A stretch of DNA of 64,000 bases from NCBI RefSeq assembly GCF_015832195.1, contig NC_052027.1, positions 6,216,649 through 6,280,648 of the forward strand, given 5' to 3'. Positions within the stretch are counted from its first letter, which is position 1. The number at the start of each line of letters is the position of its first letter. A program made the translations under genes and the position numbers. This DNA is from Motacilla alba alba. Taxonomy: Eukaryota; Chordata; Aves; Passeriformes; Motacillidae. Below, in pieces: positions 1 through 12,100 of this stretch. A model generated the notes under the pieces. That model was not told the DNA's origin and made no database searches. It saw nothing but the letters and a program-made list of their open reading frames with translations.

Positions 1-3000
1 TATCTGATAAACCTCTGCTCATTGTTGTGGGGTTGCATGATGTCCTGCTCTTTGGGAGAGTGTGGCCAGTCATTGGGGTATAGACAATTCTGCTCTGCTA
101 ACCTGTGGGGAAAATAAAATGGATCAGCTCTGATCAAGCAAGTTCAAGAATGTCCCTTGAACTTGGAGAAACTCTGGAAAGCCCTGCAAATGCAGCTTTG
201 TCAGAAAACCTGCTGAAATATGGTCTGGTTATCTCTTGCATTCTTAAACACAGCAGAGAACTTTGTCTCTGAAGTGCCTTACTTGCAGATAGAGGAACGT
301 TAAGAAAATCACATTAAAAAATATGGGGTGCTGCAGGGAGCTCTCCCAAATTTCCTGTGTAGTAAAGCTGAACTTCCTTCACTTTAATTATTAAATACAA
401 GATGGCTTCCTCACAGAAAGAGAAGCATAAATACTGCAGAACTGAGTGTTTTACAGATACTTTGATTAGATTGATGGATACCTATTCCTTTCAGCTTAAG
501 CCAATGCTCTACTCCAAAACCCCATGGCATAATTAAAATGCAATTAAAAACTTCCAGGAGAAGAAATTTCATAGAGCTTTACCTGAGAAACCCAGGGAGC
601 CAGAATAGGTTGTTTGGACATATTAGATATTTTTCCTTGTATCTTCATGATTTTTTATTTATGTGTATTAAGAGTTCAACCCTATGCTTACTAAACTTTT
701 CTTCCATTGCCTGTAGTAGCAGGATTGGAACACATTTTGAGAAGGAAGAGGGGAGGAAAAAGAGGGCACAGTTTTTGTGGAATGAAATCTGGCCATTCTT
801 AGTTCTCATAGTTTCCTGGGCATTTGCACTTTGTCTGTTTGATTTGGATGGATTCCCATTGCTGCTTGAAGATGTCAGTAAAGAGCCGTAGTGTTTTACT
901 GATGCTTTCTTTTTAGTGTTGTGGGTTTTGTCCCTTGTGGAAGCATTATTTATTTATTAATACCTTTTCTAAATGAGTATAATCCATCTATGACTGCAGC
1001 TGAGGACCTCATGGCAGCTGTATGGATTCTGCCTAGATCCCTGTGGATTTCAGATGATTCCAGGCTTATAGGTTTGTTCCTATTTACTGCAGAGACTTGC
1101 ACCAAAAACATTTAATACCTGAGCCTCAGGGGTCTGTTCACATCTAATACAAATTGATCCAGATGGAAAGGAACTGCAGATCTGATGTGAGTGGAACACA
1201 GGGGAAAAGGAAAATGCTCTCTGAAGTTCCCCCTGAATGCCAGTCTGGGATTCAGACCTGAGCCAAGCCACACTCCCTGCTTGAGGCTTGCCTGTGCACA
1301 TCTCCCACCTGTGCCCTCCTGCCAGGGCTGAGTCTCAGATCTGTGAGCTCTGTGTGATACCCCAGAGTAGGGAAAGGTGTTTCAGGAACATGTGCCATGC
1401 TCATGTCCCAGAGAGCTTTCCCTGAGCAAAGGAGGACCCCTAAGGTGTGTGTGGTGGTTGTGTTTTGGCTGTTAGCTCCCTTCTCCTGATGCCTGGGGGG
1501 ATCAAACAACTTCAGTCCATGAGCAGGGGGTAATTATGGGAAGTGTTGTACTCCAGTGAGCTTGTATCTGGTAAGAATGTTAATCACGTTGCTGTATTTG
1601 GTATAAATATTTACATCTCAGCTGTTTTAATTGGAAACTACTGTTGATTTTAAAAACATTCTACACAAGTGATGTAGCATCTTTGCATGCTTAATAGGAG
1701 GAACTGGTTTTGTGTGTGATTTAGGGTACTAAATAACATATTAAGTTATGCAGAGCAAAATGTAAATGTGTGTTTCTTATTTATGTTTTTCAGGTAAGAA
1801 ATTGCATTCCGTTAAGCAAGGCTGCCTGAGGGAGTTGACAGATGCTGGCTCTGTGCATTCATTTGTAAGCTACCAAATCATGCAAAGTATTCTAGCATTA
1901 ATCCTGTTTGATATTTTGGCAGCTTTCTGAAGGAAATTATTGCTTTTAAAATATCCAAACAAAGTATTTCCTCAAAATTCTGTTGTTCTTTTCCTTCCCT
2001 TTGCAAAACTGTTTTCTAAATACTAAGTTAAAGAATAGTTTCTGGTCCTTCCATAGATCTGCATGCTTTTCAGTGAATAATATGCAAATTTTGTCTGATT
2101 ACTCTAGGTCTTTCTGATATCTCTCACATAATCAGTTGCATGGATTTTTTTTTTTTAAATAAATGTCAGACAGTCTGCATCTCTAGTTGTGTTAAATATT
2201 TAGGTATTCCCAGACAGTATTTTATCTCCACATTGATATATTATCCCCCAGCATCAAAGCTTAATTTTGCCTCCCCATTTTTTTTTCTTCTTTTTGGGTC
2301 CCTCTCTGCAGTAAGCAATATAAAAGGCATAAAAGTGTTGCTTCCAGTCTCTTACAGCTAGGAAGTCTACCAACTACAATCAATAACTCTGAATTTCTAG
2401 GGTAAATTAAATGAAAGCAATATACATGATTCTCCCTCATTACACAGGAGAGGAACAGAAAGCTAGAAACGTGATCTGGTTCTTGTAGATACTTGATGAA
2501 AAATAATACAGCTTTGCAGGAAGATAGCCACCAGGAGTCTAAAATTGATTTTCTTCATTATAGCTGCTTGAGATTTGCATTTTTCATATCAAGAAACTTT
2601 TACAGTGGGAGGCATTTTTCCTTCTGAAATAGTTTCTTTGGTAAGACAAGGAGAGAAAAGATTTCATGCAGACAAAAAAACCCCTCAAGTGTTACTTTAA
2701 GAAGGCAAAGCTACTGTCCATCTTTGCCATTGATACAGTGAGGCACAGGTGCAAGAGAGTTAATTCAAGTCATTAATCCTAATATGACTACATTTCCTTG
2801 CCTTTCAGCACCAAAAGAGTTGTTTGAAGGAGGTCACCGTTTTATCTCTGGAAGTAGATGGAGAAACTTCCCTTAAAATTGCAGTGTGGGCCCAGTGTCA
2901 GCATGGGCTCCAATAAGGAGCTGTTTAAATATTGCTTTTTAATGGTGATTATTTTCATCAGGCCTTATCTAGAGCATGGCACATCTCATGGGAGTCCAAG

Positions 3001-5132
3001 GGGATTTCAGCTGGTGTGGTACAAGCTCCCATGGCTTGGTGGGACCGGGGAGCCTGGTGAGCCTTGGGCAGCACCTGGGGCTGCATCCCCCTGCCACACT
3101 GCATTCCCTGTGCTGAAAGGGCTCTTCCAAGCTGTCAGTGGGGGTGTGCCTAGGCCAGCCAGGCATGGCTGGAGTAAAGGGAGCAGCTACATTGACTTTT
3201 AGACCAAAGGAGCTGTGGGTTAGACACAAGGGAAACCCTCAGCTGCCCACCTACTTGGCTGCAATCTGGTCCTCTGCAAACAGGGACTTCTGTTGGGTGA
3301 TAGATGATGGCGTGTTGAGAATGGCTACCAGGCTTTTGGATGATATGGGCAAGCCTTATTATTCTTAGCTGAACATAAGGCTGGAAAAAAGCTTGGCAGG
3401 AAGATGCCTTTGCATTTTAATTAGTGTTTTGGTTTTTTTTTCCTGAAAACAAATTGAACTCTGCACTTGGTTGGCTTTGACAGTGGAGACCAATTCCTTA
3501 GCAGAGCCCACAGTTTACTCCTTAGTTTCAAAACAGAGTCCTGGACCTGGGCAAAGAAGGTTATATGGGGGTTATGCTGGTTGAGAATTTGCCCTGCATC
3601 TTCGTTTTGATTCCCTGCATGATGCTTTCAGCCAACAGAGATGTCCCTATAGTGTAATAAAAGGGATGGATGTGAATGTTTTTTGTTGCAAAAGTTAAAC
3701 CCAGATTTATATATCTGGAAAATTGGCTCTGCTATCCAACTGATGCAGTGTGTGAATTTTCAAACACCAGGCTCTGCTGTAGAGATTCCTCTTGCCCCTT
3801 TCAAACTGTTTCCTCAGAAGGAGAAGTGCCAGCATAATTTGAATATGCATAAACTGTGGAGGAAATGATGATAATTAACAGCAGGGTGGCCAATTTTGAA
3901 ATCCTGTATTTATCTTTCTTTATAGGTCTTTTTTTATCCTTCTCACTTTTCATCAGTCTGGAAAAGATTTCTCTTAGACCATGGCTGAGGAAAGAAAAAA
4001 ATTCTCTGAGATTTTCTTGCAGAAAAGAGAGAAGGTGATCCAGGGAAGCCAGAGCCTAGTCCTGGTATTTGTTAAGTCAGTTCCAAGGCTGTTATTTATT
4101 TTACCAGTACTAAGGTTGAACCTATAGAGTGTAGCTCATCCATCAATACTCCAGACTTCTTTAGGACAAAATCAGTACAATAGAAAGAGGTTCCTCTTCT
4201 TTCATTGTCCGTGCTGCTGCTGCCTTTAGATTTAACACAGAATTTCATTCCTATGCTAAGTTTCATATGGAATATTATCATCATTAATTCATTTCTGCCA
4301 TCATGTAGAACTTGAATCAGCTGGGAACTTCAGTCTTCCAATTCAAAACATAACTTAAATCCATAAGGAATTGCCGTTGTTGTTAATTACTCTCACATAA
4401 TTAATTTCTTCATGAAACAGAATGAATGCATAAGTGTCTCAGGTACTAAATGGTCTGTATTCTTACAATGCAATTTCAATTTTAATTTAATTAAACTGTG
4501 GGATATCTTGTTGAGAAACATTATATGTGAAAAAGAACTTACTTAATGTGAAAGGCAAAGTGCCATTATTCTTGCAGTGATAAAACCTAAATCAGATGGA
4601 AGTGGAAATCTAAATCAAGTGGAAGACTAGTGCAGAGCCAGTAATCTCTGTTTAAAATGAGACACTTGGCAGTAAATAATTTAATCTCACTTTTTTTCAG
4701 ACCAGTCTTATTTTAAAAGTGGCTTTTCTTTCATTGCTTTGCGTTCCTCTGCAGAGCAAGTCATGGCCTCTGAGGTGGCTTGCACAAGGCACCTGATCTT
4801 GTTCATTTATTGCACTTTTGTACAACTGTAAATCTACTCAGTAAACACTCACTGGCAATGAATCTCTTGAACTCAATAGATGGCAGTGGTTTACACAGTT
4901 CTTGCCTGTTGTTTTTACCAAGGTGATTACTGTTCTGCAAAGGCTTGTGAGAAAATATGTGAGCTTTTGTCTAAGCAATGGCCTTTAGCTGTGGGTTACT
5001 GTGGTTTTTGGGGGTTGGTTGTTTGTTTTAACACTGCACTGTAATTCAGTGTTTTCAGAACATATTGTCTTTATAACCATATGTCCTGTGTGGATACTAC
5101 TACAAGCATTACTTGTGCTTGTGACAAATACC
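1..5132 (+). other. Intron sequence, presumed MAGI1 intron upstream of the exon at 56279
   Basis: No exon, RNA gene or intact mobile element is recognisable here apart from a weak MIR-like relic near 2715. Base composition is AT-rich with T-runs (for example around 2142-2153) and a locally more GC-rich patch at about 2960-3260. The short open frames in this stretch have no domain features and no splice context that would make them exons. Assignment to MAGI1 is inferred from the exon far downstream on the same strand; nothing in this stretch itself proves it. Confidence 0.6.
2715..2785 (-). repeat. Possible MIR-like (CORE-SINE) relic
   Basis: The segment has the order 'CCATCTTTGCC', 'ACAGTGAGGCACAGGTGCAAG', 'AGTTAATTCAAG'. 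This resembles the reverse complement of the MIR conserved part (CCCATTTTACAGATGAGGAAACTGAGGCACAGAG-GTTAAGT). The match is short and diverged, so it could be chance. Confidence 0.35.
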
Positions 5133-5745
5133 ATCAAATTATTTGGATTGGAATGATTCCTGTGAGATTGTGTAGTCCAGCCTCTTGCTCAAAGGTGGGA
5201 TAGCACTTTATACCAGCTTGCTCAGGGCTTTGTCTACACCTTCAAGGACAGAGATTCTTCAGCTACTCTGGCCTCCTGTACCAATCCTCAGTTGCACCCA
5301 GGGAGTGTGTCCAGTATACCCAGTCCAGAGAGTCTCATTGTCCTTCCTCAGTGAAGGGCATGGCTGTGTTCTCTGTAAGCCCTGCCTTGGTACTTGATGG
5401 CTTCTGTAGGCCCCCCAAAGCCTTCTCCTTTCCAGGTCAGACTAACTCAGCCTCTCCTCACAGCTTGCATGCTCCAGTGCTGACCATCCTGGTGGCCTCA
5501 GGTGGACATCCCCAAGCTGATCAAAATCTTTCTTATATTAGAGGGGCCTCAAGATTGGAGGCACAATTCCAGTTGTGGTTGAAAGAGCTGAGGAGGGAGA
5601 AAAATTACTTTCCTTGATCAAGTGCCTTGAGTACTTGTTGTTGCAGCCTTTGGATCCTGGCACCCTTCACTGCTGTTAGGGCTCCCATGCTGCCAAGTGT
5701 CCACCTGGATCCCAGGTCCCCGGGCAGTGTTTGTACAGATGTGGT
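5133..5745 (-). mobile_element. CR1 LINE 3' fragment, old, antisense to MAGI1
   Basis: Read on the + strand, this segment follows the reverse complement of an avian CR1 3' end: a 'TGGAATGATTCCTGTGAG' start, then 'GTCCAGCCTCTTGCTCAAA', 'TTGCTCAGGGCTTTGTC', 'AAGGACAGAGATTCTTCAGC', 'CTCAGCCTCTCCTCACA' and 'GCACAATTCCAG'. The element is truncated at its 5' end, which is the high-coordinate side, as most CR1 copies are. Divergence from the remembered consensus is large and includes indels, so it is an old insertion. The last 150 bases (to about 5745, 'CTCCCATGCTGCC...CAGGTCCCC') align more weakly. No reverse transcriptase coding sequence survives. Recognition is from memory of the family, not from an alignment. 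Confidence 0.8.
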
Positions 5746-8054
5746 CCTAGACTAAAGTTTGCAGAACACTGTTTTTTTGCTAAGCAAGGTAAATACTGCA
5801 TTGCCATCTTAAAACTCTTAACTCACATCTGCCCTTGCCAAAAGAGTGAGCCACCTGCTATTAATTAAAACCAGCCTACTACAGCTAGTGGCTGAAACCA
5901 AATTCAGGCCTATGCATCCTCTGTTTTGACCATTCATGTGACTCTCCTGGCATCCTGTTTCTTTTAAAGGCCAAATTCAATGCTTTCTCTTGACTCCCAC
6001 AGGCTTTGAGCTGTGCCTAAAACATTTCCTTTCAGTCAAAAGCTGCCCAACTACTGCTTTCTAGACTGCCCACACATGCAATGAAAGAGCCATGTGGAGG
6101 CATTAGAGTGAATTAGAATGAATTAGAGGAGCCAGGTTCTATAAAGGCTGGAGGAAATGCGATGTAAGTGGTAGTGACAGAGAGGAACTGCCAGTTCCTT
6201 CAAGCTGAAATCTTGTTTACGTCTTTGTGTGCGTGCTTTTTCCTTTTTCACAGAACGAACTGCCTCCGTGCCCTTCCTCACAGCTCACTGCTGTCTTTGT
6301 CTAGCAAGTCACTTGTCTTCACTTGTGGACTATATTTATCTTCATCCAAGTCACCTTTCTCAGTTAATACCAGATTTTCCACTGCTGACATTAGTGGGAC
6401 CCTTTCCTCTGTCCTCTCTCGTTCCCAGTTTGCCCAGCCTTTCTTGCCAACACAGACCTTGGACCCCAGGCACCATTTTCTTTTCCCATCAGGTACAACT
6501 GAAAGAAGCTGTCATTTAAACTCTTGGCTTTTAAAATAACTTTCTGCTAGAACTGTGAGGTCCAGCTGTTTTCTAGCACTTACCTTTTCTTAATATAATT
6601 AGAAGTTTAGACACAGATTTTTACAAAAAAAAGAAAGCCCAGGACTGGTAGAAATACTACTGCTTGTGGTAGCCTAACTTTTAATTTATTTATCTTCTGA
6701 CAGTGCTACAATAAGAACTGAACCTTTTAAATGGTGCTTTACTCTTTTCAAAGTACTCTGGAGTACTTTCTGAAAAAGCTGAGTGTCCATAGGGCTGCAG
6801 GCAAAACTAATGCTGTTCAAATGCCACAACAAATGGCAGAACTTGGGGTGTTTTTGGACCAAGGGTCCTTGGGCCAGGACCCTCTCCTTGGCTGTAGCCA
6901 TTCTGTTTAGTTTCATGGGGCAACAGTGAAGAGCTGTTGCCATTTGTTTTCCCCTGTGCCTAGGGAATATTTAACTGTAGGATGTGTGGGTTGATATCCT
7001 CCTGCACATTGTTTGTGTTCTGGGAATTGTTTGATTCCCAGGAGACTGAGTGTGCCAGTGCATCCTCTGCTGTGGCCTGCCTGAGTGCTTTCAACACTCC
7101 TGAGTCACCTTTTCTCCATTCATCTTCACGCTCCTGGGCTCTGATAGGTTGGACTATCAGCTGCAATTTGCACCATGTTCTGTACAGAATGTGTAAAATG
7201 GGCCCCAGGTATTTGAATGAAGTCTCTCATGAGCTGAAGTGATGATGGCTACCTGGAATGCAATGAATGTGGATCTGGAAGGAAATTGTCCTGGGGAGGT
7301 GCAGCACAGGGGTTTGTTCTGCTGAGGAAACCTCCCCTCCCACTGACCCCCAGATGGTTTGCTGAGCTGCAGCAGGAGAGAGAGGTCTGTGGGTACATGC
7401 TTAGTGCCTTAGGACGTGTTTAGGGGTTTGTCTTTGGACACAGGGAGGAATCTGACCTTGCCAAAAGCCTTTCACTTTGTTTAAGCAGCTGCTAGAGATG
7501 TTTGGGGCTGTCAGCGTCCTTCCAAAGGTGTTCTGGTGGTTGGATGGCTCTTGGACCTGGGAACCGTAACCCTGTCTCTGCTGTCAAGTCAGTGTATAGC
7601 CTTGGGGCAGACTGTTTAATCTCAGCTTGATCTCCTCTGAAGATCTGACCTTATTTCCCTACTGTGTAATTTTTACAGCCACATGAGGATTGAGGATTAA
7701 TTAGTTAATGTCTGTGAAGTGTTTTGAGTGTTAGTTAAGGGTGAAGTATTATCATAAGTCTCTAGGGAAGTGTCATCGTTTAACATGTGTACTGGCGTCT
7801 GTCCTTCCTAGAAACTTGTGAAGATAAATCCTGTTCCAAATCCTTTGATTTCCACGTCTTCATTATTCATTTTGCCCTATTTTGGAATGTGTTTTTCATT
7901 TGATTTGAGTTAGAAATATAGCTTCTATGTGGCAGTAGCATGTAACGTTAATTTCAGCTTTTGGATATGTTATTAGTTTTAAGCAATATTTCTGGGAAAT
8001 ACTACCAGAACCACTCCAGTCTATAGAATTGAGGGGGTACTCTAATTCCTGGGA
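5746..8054 (+). other. Intron sequence between CR1 and solo LTR
   Basis: Apart from a MIR-like relic near the end, I see no gene or repeat. Pyrimidine-rich stretches around 6280-6460 produce overlapping short open frames rich in Ser, Leu and Phe, which is a composition effect and not evidence of coding. Confidence 0.6.
7590..7760 (+). repeat. MIR-like (CORE-SINE) relic
   Basis: The order of motifs follows the MIR consensus on the + strand: 'GCCTTGGGGCAGACTGTTTAATCT', 'CTTATTTCCCTACTGTGTAA', 'ATGAGGATTGAGGATTAATT', 'TTAATGTCTGTGAAGTG', and a tail with 'AAGTATTATCATAAG'. In MIR these correspond to the 'CCTTGGGCAAGTCACTTAAC' block, the 'CAGTTTCCTCATCTGTAAAA' block, and the 'GAGGATTAAATGAGATAATG-ATGTAAAG' block. 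MIR-type SINEs are ancient amniote repeats and are expected only as degraded copies in birds. A profile search would be needed to confirm it. Confidence 0.6.
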
Positions 8055-8059
8055 GTAAT
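8055..8059. repeat. Target site duplication, left copy (GTAAT)
   Basis: The five bases GTAAT immediately before the LTR are repeated exactly at 9157-9161, immediately after its terminal CA. A 5-bp duplication is the size expected for ERVL-type integrases. Confidence 0.85.
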
Positions 8060-8756
8060 TGTTAGGGTTAAGGGTTCTTCTTTTTGTTTTTTTTCTCTCA
8101 GGGACTTTGTTTCCATATGCATTGCTAGGGACCGGGTACTTAACAGAGACAAAAAGATGTTTCCAAGCTCAATGGAGGGAGGCACTTGGCTGCACCCCTC
8201 TTATCTGAGGGATTCTCTGGTATAAGCAGAGGTACCTCGAGAACTGGGCTGCAAAAACAGGGCTGGAGCAGCTGCTAGCTGCTCCTTGCTCTCTTGCATT
8301 CTGAGGGGAAGGAGGCTGCAGTCGCTGTGAGAATTCACCACGGCTGCAGGGTTCTGTCCTGTGCTGCCTTCTGCCACGAGTGGAGCTCTGCTTGTGGGAG
8401 CAGCCATTGCACTCGGGCCTTATTAACATTCACCAAACTGGAGACCCTTCACCACCTCAGGGGAAACCCTGGGATCCCAGGCCCTTTTCCCCCACAGGAG
8501 CTTCTCCTGGCCACGTTTGGGAGCCAGATGGCCACTGCCCAGCCGAGGTTTCCGTGCTGCACTGTAACTGCTGGGATGCCCCGTGTCAGCTACAGCTACC
8601 GAATTTCTGATACATCTCATCTACCGCTCTGGGACTTTGCTCATCCCTTCCTCCCAGCTTGCTGCTCCAAGGTTCCGGCTACAGCCCCTTTTGCCATCCA
8701 GAGGGGCCCCAGGACCGGCTGTCCCTGTGAGTTGTAAAGGCAGCCCCTTCTCCATC

Positions 8757-8960
8757 CCTCTCTGCCGGCCGTGCCCGCCATCGCCGCGTGAGGGAGGCGG
8801 CCGAGCCCGCGCCACAGCGCCCCCTGCAGCCCGGGGCGATCACCGCACGCGGTGCCCGGCCGGGAGCCAGCAGCGCCCCTGCTGGCCGTGCCCGGAACTG
8901 CAGCGCGGGGAAAGCGCCCGCGGCCGGAGCGGCCGGGCTGGGCTGGGGCTCTGCTCGGGG
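8757..8960 (+). promoter_or_regulatory. CpG-dense block inside the solo LTR (candidate LTR promoter region)
   Basis: This roughly 200-base stretch is strongly GC-rich with many intact CpGs, in sharp contrast to the surrounding CpG-poor intron. It precedes the AGTAAA signal at 9018, the position where an LTR promoter and start region would be expected. It contains two GCGCCCC(C)TGC cores (8817-8830 and 8873-8887) that resemble CTCF core motifs read on the minus strand; the second lacks one G relative to the usual core. Promoter function is inference only. Confidence 0.5.
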
Positions 8961-9017
8961 CTGACGCTGCTGATGTTTGTCTGTGTGTTTGTTTGCCCTG
9001 TGATACACCTGCACACC

Positions 9018-9023
9018 AGTAAA
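9018..9023 (+). terminator. Candidate LTR polyadenylation signal AGTAAA
   Basis: AGTAAA is a known variant of AATAAA. It lies about 130 bases before the LTR 3' end, which fits the R/U5 boundary region and sets the LTR in the same direction as MAGI1. Use of the signal is not shown by sequence alone. Confidence 0.4.
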
Positions 9024-9156
9024 GGACTGTTATTCCTTTCCCTATATCTGTGCCTGAAAGTCCCTTAATTTCAAAATTATAAAAAATTCTGAGGGAAGGG
9101 GATCATATTTTCCATCCTGCTTTCCTTAGGAGACACCTGTCTTTCAAACCAAGACA

Positions 9157-9161
9157 GTAAT
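9157..9161. repeat. Target site duplication, right copy (GTAAT)
   Basis: This is identical to 8055-8059 and directly follows the terminal CA of the LTR. Confidence 0.85.
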
Positions 9162-12100
9162 TTTAACTGCATGTACTTTTCTAGAATTACTATATCTTTT
9201 GCAATTATTTTCATCCTAATACATTTGCACAATACTTAAAGAGGGAAGCTATAATGACTCTCAGCAGTGAAGAGGATTCTCAGAAGGGCACTTACCTTTG
9301 TTCCCCCTGTCAGCTAAGGAAATACTCAGAAAAACTCACACACACATGCAATGTTTCCTTGGAGAGCTAGCCATTACAATGGGAAATGGAAAAGCTGACA
9401 TTCTTGCCTCTGCCTCTAAGATAAACTGCTTTATAGATTTCGATTTCAAGTTTTCTGTCTTCTTCTGTGCAGAGTTTATCCTCTGACTTTTGCTGTGCTT
9501 CTTATCCCTTAATTCCTTGCTCCTTCCCATCTCTAATGCTGTCATCAACTGTTGTTTAGTGGAAAGCTTGTGAATGTGCAAACTAATCATCTTTCCTTCT
9601 GCCTGAAGTCTTCTCCCTAGGGATCTTTAGAAGGCAATTTCTTTTCTCTATATCGAGGTGGCAGAAATCACAGAATCTTTGCTTTGCTGATTTGGTAGTT
9701 TTGAGCTCTCCCCCTTCTTGTTAATGATCTGTTCTACTCTCCAAATGTGTATTTTGTGCCTGTCCACTCCAATGAGTTGTTCTATGTCTTGCTTTCAGAA
9801 GAAACCTGTAGATGCTGTCAAGTATGTGGCCTTTTAGACAGCTCAGGAATCCTGAGAGGATGTCTGGGCAAATTTCTCTGTAGTCCAAGGCAACCCTTGT
9901 TGTGGGGCAGGGCAGAAGGACAGCAGGGGACAAAGCCAGACTGGCATCCTCCCAGAGGATGTGTACAGAGAGGATGGGATTAGCCTGGCAGGGCAACCAG
10001 CAGCACCTGAGTTGTTGCTGGGGTTGCTGAGGGCACCAAACTGAGCCTGGACTCAGTGGTGTTTCCCCATCTGCTGTCTGCAGGCTGTTGTGGAAGGCCC
10101 TCAAGGGAAGAATTGCAAGTTCTACATTTGCTCTTGCTCTTTTGGCCTTGGCACCATCACAGGGACTGTATTTGGCATGAAAACTGCTTTTTTACTGCAG
10201 CTTGTCACATAAATGGTGCCTTAGGCCTAGAATGGATTAAATAGGACTCCACTCCAGGCTCTGTATGTTGTGTTTCTAGATAACTATTTGTTCATCCATA
10301 TGGGAATTACTTTCTATTTTTAGCATCTGTGTAAAAATCCACACTATATATAAATATGTAGCCCTATAAAGACCTGGAACTTTTTCCTGCAATGCTGACA
10401 CTTTTAGAGAAGCGGGGGGTTACAACAACCGAAACAAAATCCAACATTTGGCGTCTGGAAGATCTGCCTTCTGACACAAAGTGCAGTCATTCTCACACAG
10501 GCCAATTTTCTACTCTGCCAATACACTTTTGAATACTTGGGCAGGTCAGTGACCTGGCAATCGAGGTAATTCATGACTAGGAGGAATGGGAAGGCACCAT
10601 TACAGAATGGTCAATAGAGAACCATTTGTCTGCCTTGCTCACTCTGAGCTTAATGCTCACAAAATCATGGCTTAATTTCATTCAGTAGTGTTGAGGGCAA
10701 ACCTTGTGTTGGGGGATGGCTTTCCACTGCTGTTTTGGGAAATCTGTGCCAGTCCTTTTTTCCTGTCTCTTCTTTAGTAAGGTAGCTCACGAGCTGGCCA
10801 AGGGAGCCAAAGCATGCTGAGCTCTGAACTGCAAACACTGGCTTGTACTTGCTCAGGCTTCTGGAAATCATTCCTGTGCTCTGATTTGTAAAAGGAATGA
10901 ACTATAACTTTGTATAACTCTTAATCTTGCTTTCTTTTTTGTGTCTTTGTGTAAAATACAAATATTCTGAGGTAAGAATAAGTGGTTTGGTCTAATCAGT
11001 TTCCATAAATATTTCATTGGTGTGATTACCTGCTACTTAAACTTATTTTCTTGCATGGCTTGTGCCTGATTAAAATACAAAATCTAACTCATTTCTGTAG
11101 TGTCAGTTTGAAATAAGTGTGTGGATGTATTTGTAAAACCAGTTAGAGGAAAGAGGGGGAGAAAGAGTCATGCAGAGGAAAAACATCCAATTGCTTTCAG
11201 CAATATGAGATGAAACCAAAAAATACTCTGCCAAATTTGAGAAAATCACTTGATTAAAAAAGTATTTTGAAATATAGGTTGTAGGAACATATAGAAAAAG
11301 AACAAATCAGGTCTGAATACATTTCCCTTTTTTCCCCTTTCTCATTTTAAATACTTGGGCTAGAGAGCTCATATGTAATACTGCAGCAGCTCTGAAAAAG
11401 CTGTCTTAAACACCTATAAAAATTACTATGATCCTTTTGGATTTAGGGACTATTTTTTTCTTTTTTCTCATTTTGTTTTTGCTTTTCTCCCCATCAACTC
11501 ATTTTCTTTATAGCATGCTCTATTATTTACCGCAAAAGTAGTCAAGGTTTTTCTAAATTATTTTAATGGCATGAATTATATCAGAGAGATTTCTTTAGAG
11601 TATTTTGCTTCTTTCTAGAAGACTGAGCTGAACTGCAGCGTATACAGGGGTTCTTCCTCCTTTGTGCAATTTTTTGAGGTCTTTTTCCCTTTAATTAGAC
11701 TATGTTTATTGTTCTTAAATCCACACCAAAAAAACCCCAGCTGATGTCAGCAGGCTCAGATCACCATGGAGATCTTCCTAAAGTAAAACCTGCTATTAGT
11801 TACTATTGGCCAGTAACTAAAATCATTATGGATCAACAAAAGCAAGCTCCCCAGAACCCCAAATCCTCTAGGACATTTCATACCTCGTAGAAAGGAGCTG
11901 CAAGTTCATGGCCTGATCCCTGATGAACCCCAGCCCTGCAGCTCCCTCTGGAATTGCAAGGGTGTGTTTTCCCAGGATGCCCATGCCTGCACTCTGGGAA
12001 TAAGCCACTGCAGAGGATGGAGCAGTGTATCATGAATAAACTTGCATGAAAACAAGAGATTCCTACGTTGACATAGGACAGGGAGTCTGAGTTTATTAAC

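Larger units (their letters stand above)
8060..9156 (+). mobile_element. Solo LTR of an ERVL-like avian endogenous retrovirus
   Basis: This is a 1097-bp solo LTR. It starts with TGTTAGGGTTAAGGG, ends with CCAAGACA, and is flanked by a perfect 5-bp duplication, so it is a complete LTR left by recombination between the two ends of a provirus; no internal gag, pol or env sequence follows. The 3' part ('GGACTGTTATTCCTTTCCC', 'GCCTGAAAGTCCCTTAATTTC', 'GAGACACCTGTCTTTCAAA') matches a songbird LTR family that I recall. Orientation is + because an AGTAAA polyadenylation variant lies at 9018-9023 upstream of the U5-like end. A CpG-dense block sits at 8757-8960. The open frames inside it on both strands are not proviral genes. 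Family name and class are inferred from duplication length and memory. Confidence 0.88.

Noticed and set aside
8757..8960. CpG block as the MAGI1 host promoter with first exon
   Set aside because: It is inside an element with LTR ends and a target duplication, and the residues expected from the MAGI1 first exon (N-terminal PDZ domain) are not encoded here.
8583..9068. 161-codon + strand open frame and several minus-strand frames
   Set aside because: All fall within the first solo LTR and its CpG-rich block. They have low-complexity Arg/Pro/Ala content and no retroviral gene features.
9338..9348. Short CA repeat
   Set aside because: Too short to be meaningful.
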